A stretch of DNA of 32,447 nucleotides. Origin: Pelargonium nanum (lineage: Eukaryota > Streptophyta > Magnoliopsida > Geraniales > Geraniaceae). A program made the translations under genes and the position numbers. Below, in pieces: positions 29,778 through 32,447 of the stretch. The stretch lies in NCBI GenBank assembly GCA_036897485.1, contig JAYMTF010000632.1, positions 1-32,447 on the forward strand, read 5' to 3'. Positions within the stretch are counted from its first letter, which is position 1. Each line of letters opens with the position of its first letter. The notes below the pieces were generated by a model. It saw only the letters and a program-made list of their open reading frames with translations, searched no databases and had not been told where the DNA came from.

Positions 29778-31792
29778 ATGGTAACCTCTATTTTTTTTTT
29801 ATTTAGTTATTTTATAGGTATGGAGATCAATCATCAATTTACTGCATTGATTTGATGTTTTTGATGTGTTTTTTTTTTCTTCTCACAGAATTACCTTCTT
29901 GGGGCTTTTAAGCCATCATGTACCATTTCAATCACATTTTCCGATGGTAAAACTCGAAAGCAGGTAGTTATCTTTTGTGGTTTTTGTTAGGTGTAGTGAT
30001 TTCACTTGGTGTTTTTAGCTGATTTTGTGTTTAATTTGATTTGACTTGATTGAGTGGAAAGTTGGAAGCAATATAGTGAAGTGTTTGTGACAGTTGTCTG
30101 CTACCTTTGTTCATTCATTAGGTTCCATTGAAGAAGGAATCGGGTCAAAGCGTGTTGGTCCCACTTTTCCAAAGTCAAGAAAACATTTCCGGGAAGGTAT
30201 TTTGTTTGAGAGAATTGTTCTTAATCCTTATTGTTAGTTATGTGTTGGTGACATATATGGAAGATTCTTGATGATGTTCTTTTCAGATTTCTATAGAACC
30301 TATTCAAGGGAAGAAGGTTGAGCACAATGGTGTTAAAGTTGAGCTCCTTGGTCAGATAGGTATGCTCTTGCTGGGTTATCAACATGTTACTTTACTTGTT
30401 TATGAATGGAGGTGAAAAAGAAACAAGTTTAGCATATGATTCAAAACTAAAGAAATTTTGTAGTACTAGAAACCACAGTGTGTCCTAGGATTCATATATG
30501 GCCATCTTCATTTTGCAAAATGTGCTGTGAAGTGTGCTCTATGTGGATAGGTAACTGAAGGTTGCCTTAACTTGTAACATAGAATCACAATTTTGCATCA
30601 TCTGTCCTAGTTGGTTTGTAATTTTTCCTTCAGTGGTCATTCCACATATGTTTCTCATTACTATAATTGATTCAGTTTAAATATTATCGTGGATTGGTCA
30701 AGGACGAGCCTAACCATTTGTCAACTTTAGATTTGCAGCTATCATTCTCTCTGTTCTCTTGATTAGCTATTTTACTATTACTTCCTCAATTGCTGGGCTG
30801 TAGCATGCTTATCCTTTTTATCTATGTGGATATGGTCCATCTAATTGAATTGCATTTGACATCGCAGAGATGTACTTTGACAGAGGCAACTTTTACGACT
30901 TCACTTCCCTTGGTGAGTCTACTGTCTACTCTCTCCTTCTGCGATAATATGCCACCCATGTTTTTCTTTTTGTGGTTTGTTTTGCTCTAATCAATCATTT
31001 ATTATATATTTTCATTGTTTTATCTCATTTTTAATGTTTTGTTTGCAGTTCGTGAACTGGATGTTCCAGGAGAACTGTATGAAAGAAAGACATATCCCTT
31101 TGAATTTTCTACAGTTGAAATGCCATATGAGTCATACAATGGGGTCAATGTGAGGCTTAGGTAATATATTTATCTAAACTGTAAAGCATAAATGTGATAA
31201 TGTCTATGTATTGGTTTTGTGAGTTATCACCTTGCAGCATTTACTGTGTACCGCTAACTGTTTGTTGCTGTATATTTATTATTCATTGTCAGTATACTAT
31301 TTCACTAAAGACGTTTTATTGTTGATTTGTTTATTCATTTATCTCCTAATTGCTTTTCTCGTCCAATGGTGATGATATATAGGTGATATACTTTGCTTCT
31401 AGTGAGACTTAAGGACATATGTGATGAGGTTCTTAACTAGTTTCAGATGATGAAATATTTTAAAACCTGTCATTTTTCACAATGGTGTATAATAGGAGGC
31501 CAAAATATTTAGGACACCTTTATGATGTAGCATGTACATTGACATCAGTTCCTTATGGAGTAGTTGTTCTCAGCTGCCTTTACTTTTTGTTAGTTGATGC
31601 ATGCTTTGTGTTGCCCGAAGGTTAAACTTTAGTGATTGAATACCTCTTTGACACTGGTTATCTTCAATTAGTTCATTACTGTTGAATATTACTGTCATAA
31701 TGCTGTGAATTTTTTCCTTTTCCAGGTATGTTCTCAAAGTGACAGTCAGTCGTGGTTATGCTGGTAGCATAATTGAATACCAGGACTTTGTG
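29778..31792 (+). CDS. VPS26: VPS26, retromer subunit (5' half; runs off the window)
   Basis: Arrestin-fold subunit of the retromer core (VPS26-VPS29-VPS35), which recycles vacuolar sorting receptors and other cargo from endosomes. Coding pieces are 29778-29780, 29889-29963, 30122-30196, 30287-30359, 30868-30912, 31049-31160 and 31726-31792: 450 nt, 150 codons, in frame, about half of the roughly 300-aa protein. The ATG is the last three bases of its exon, so the first coding piece is a single codon. Motifs match plant VPS26 closely: MNYLLGAFKPSCTISITFSD, KVEHNGVKVELLGQIEMYFD, RGNFYDFTSLVRELDVPGE, YERKTYPFEFSTVEMPYESY and VTVSRGYAGSIIEYQDF. The expected next segment (beginning RNY) is absent up to the window edge, so an intron of at least 655 bp follows. 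Whether this is the A or B paralogue is not decidable here. Confidence 0.95.
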
Positions 31793-31918
31793 GTAATCTC
31801 TTAGCTTCTCTCTTGTGGAGCTTTTAGTTTTCTATAAGCACTAATTGCAAATTTACCTTGCTGTTCTATCATTAGCTTTTCAGTCGTGGTATAAACTATG
31901 AAATACAGTCAAGGAGCC

Positions 31919-32130
31919 CTGGTTTAGGAAGATTAATGCCTCTTAGATTTTCCCTAGAGCTCCACTTTCAAATAATTTGCTAATTATTTCCAACCTCATT
32001 GAATTTACTAGTCCTCTGTTAACTATTTTTAATTCCAATTTTTATTGGAGCAGTGGTTTTGGAAGATTCAACCCTTAAGAGTTTCTTAGAGCTCCAGTTT
32101 CAAATAATTTATATATTACTTCCAAGCTCA
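31919..32130. repeat. Imperfect tandem duplication, period about 132 bp, in VPS26 intron
   Basis: tggtttaggaagattaatgc ... agagctccactttcaaataa recurs as tggttttggaagattcaacc ... agagctccagtttcaaataa. It lies in the intron after the last visible VPS26 exon. Confidence 0.8.
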
Positions 32131-32401
32131 TGTGAGTTTTTTGAACTTCTTGACTTCAATTTGGATTATCATCAATAATGACAGATACAAGTTATCTTAT
32201 CACTTTCTTTTTATCCTCCTGTCATACTCTCTGTTAACTTTCGTTGTACTTAGTATGATCCAAAATAACTCTTTTTGCACTTCAAAATCTTTAAGAACTA
32301 GCATAACAGTCATGTCCATCTTTTGTAACTTACAGTGTCTATGATTACTTATTTACTTACTGTTATATTTGCAATTTTTGGTAATTATATGATGCTCAGC
32401 C

Positions 32402-32447
32402 TTTTTTTTTTTTTTTTTTTTAAAAATTTTTTTTTTTTAATATTTTT
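32402..32447. repeat. Poly-T/poly-A low-complexity end
   Basis: A run of about 20 T, then aaaaa, then a second T run to the window edge. It is low complexity within the VPS26 intron. It could be the tail of a retroposed element inserted on the minus strand, but its body would lie outside the window. Confidence 0.6.

Overview
The window is nuclear DNA of a flowering plant, most likely a eudicot. The genes have many short exons with GT-AG introns. Introns and intergenic DNA are AT-rich and full of degenerate small repeats. The recognisable proteins (YSL metal transporter, plant-type MSP1, plant BCS1-like ATPase, VPS26, tail-anchored cytochrome b5) all read as plant homologues. Species cannot be named from the sequence. 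All gene models below were built by hand from splice sites and family knowledge; every complete one closes in frame.

Layout. 1172-4841 (+): a TBC-domain Rab-GAP of five coding exons, 525 aa. It is preceded by a Gly-rich, hydrophobic-tailed upstream ORF whose spliced form ends in an ATGA overlap with the GAP start codon. 5724-14207 (-): three tandem, apparently intact cytochrome b5 genes (135, 134 and 135 aa) with identical three-exon structure and a shared 5'-UTR intron. 15177-18502 (-): a seven-exon YSL3-like transporter of 664 aa, with a repeated, intron-bearing 5' leader. 21317-25188 (+): a five-exon MSP1/ATAD1-type AAA ATPase of 395 aa. 27290-28750 (+): an intronless, GC-rich BCS1-like AAA ATPase of 486 aa. 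29778-31792 (+): the first 150 codons of the retromer subunit VPS26, which runs off the right edge.

The space between genes holds mostly small non-autonomous repeats. The commonest is a dispersed inverted-repeat family with ends like TAGAGTTGACAATTCGGGT, seen at a dozen or so places including introns and one 3' UTR. There are also a 147-bp hairpin MITE in a TBC intron, a 454-bp long-inverted-repeat element in an MSP1 intron, two or more tRNA-derived SINE-like pieces, and several local tandem duplications.

The genes do not form an operon or an obvious single pathway. Several act on membranes: Rab-GAP and retromer in trafficking, cytochrome b5 as tail-anchored electron carriers, and MSP1 as an extractor of mis-targeted tail-anchored proteins. 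I see no strong candidate for a wholly new system. The best leads are the upstream ORF with start-stop overlap, the loss of the R-x-Y tail motif in the third cytochrome b5 copy, tandemly copied splice acceptors in the second copy, and a repeat end coinciding with the TBC stop codon.
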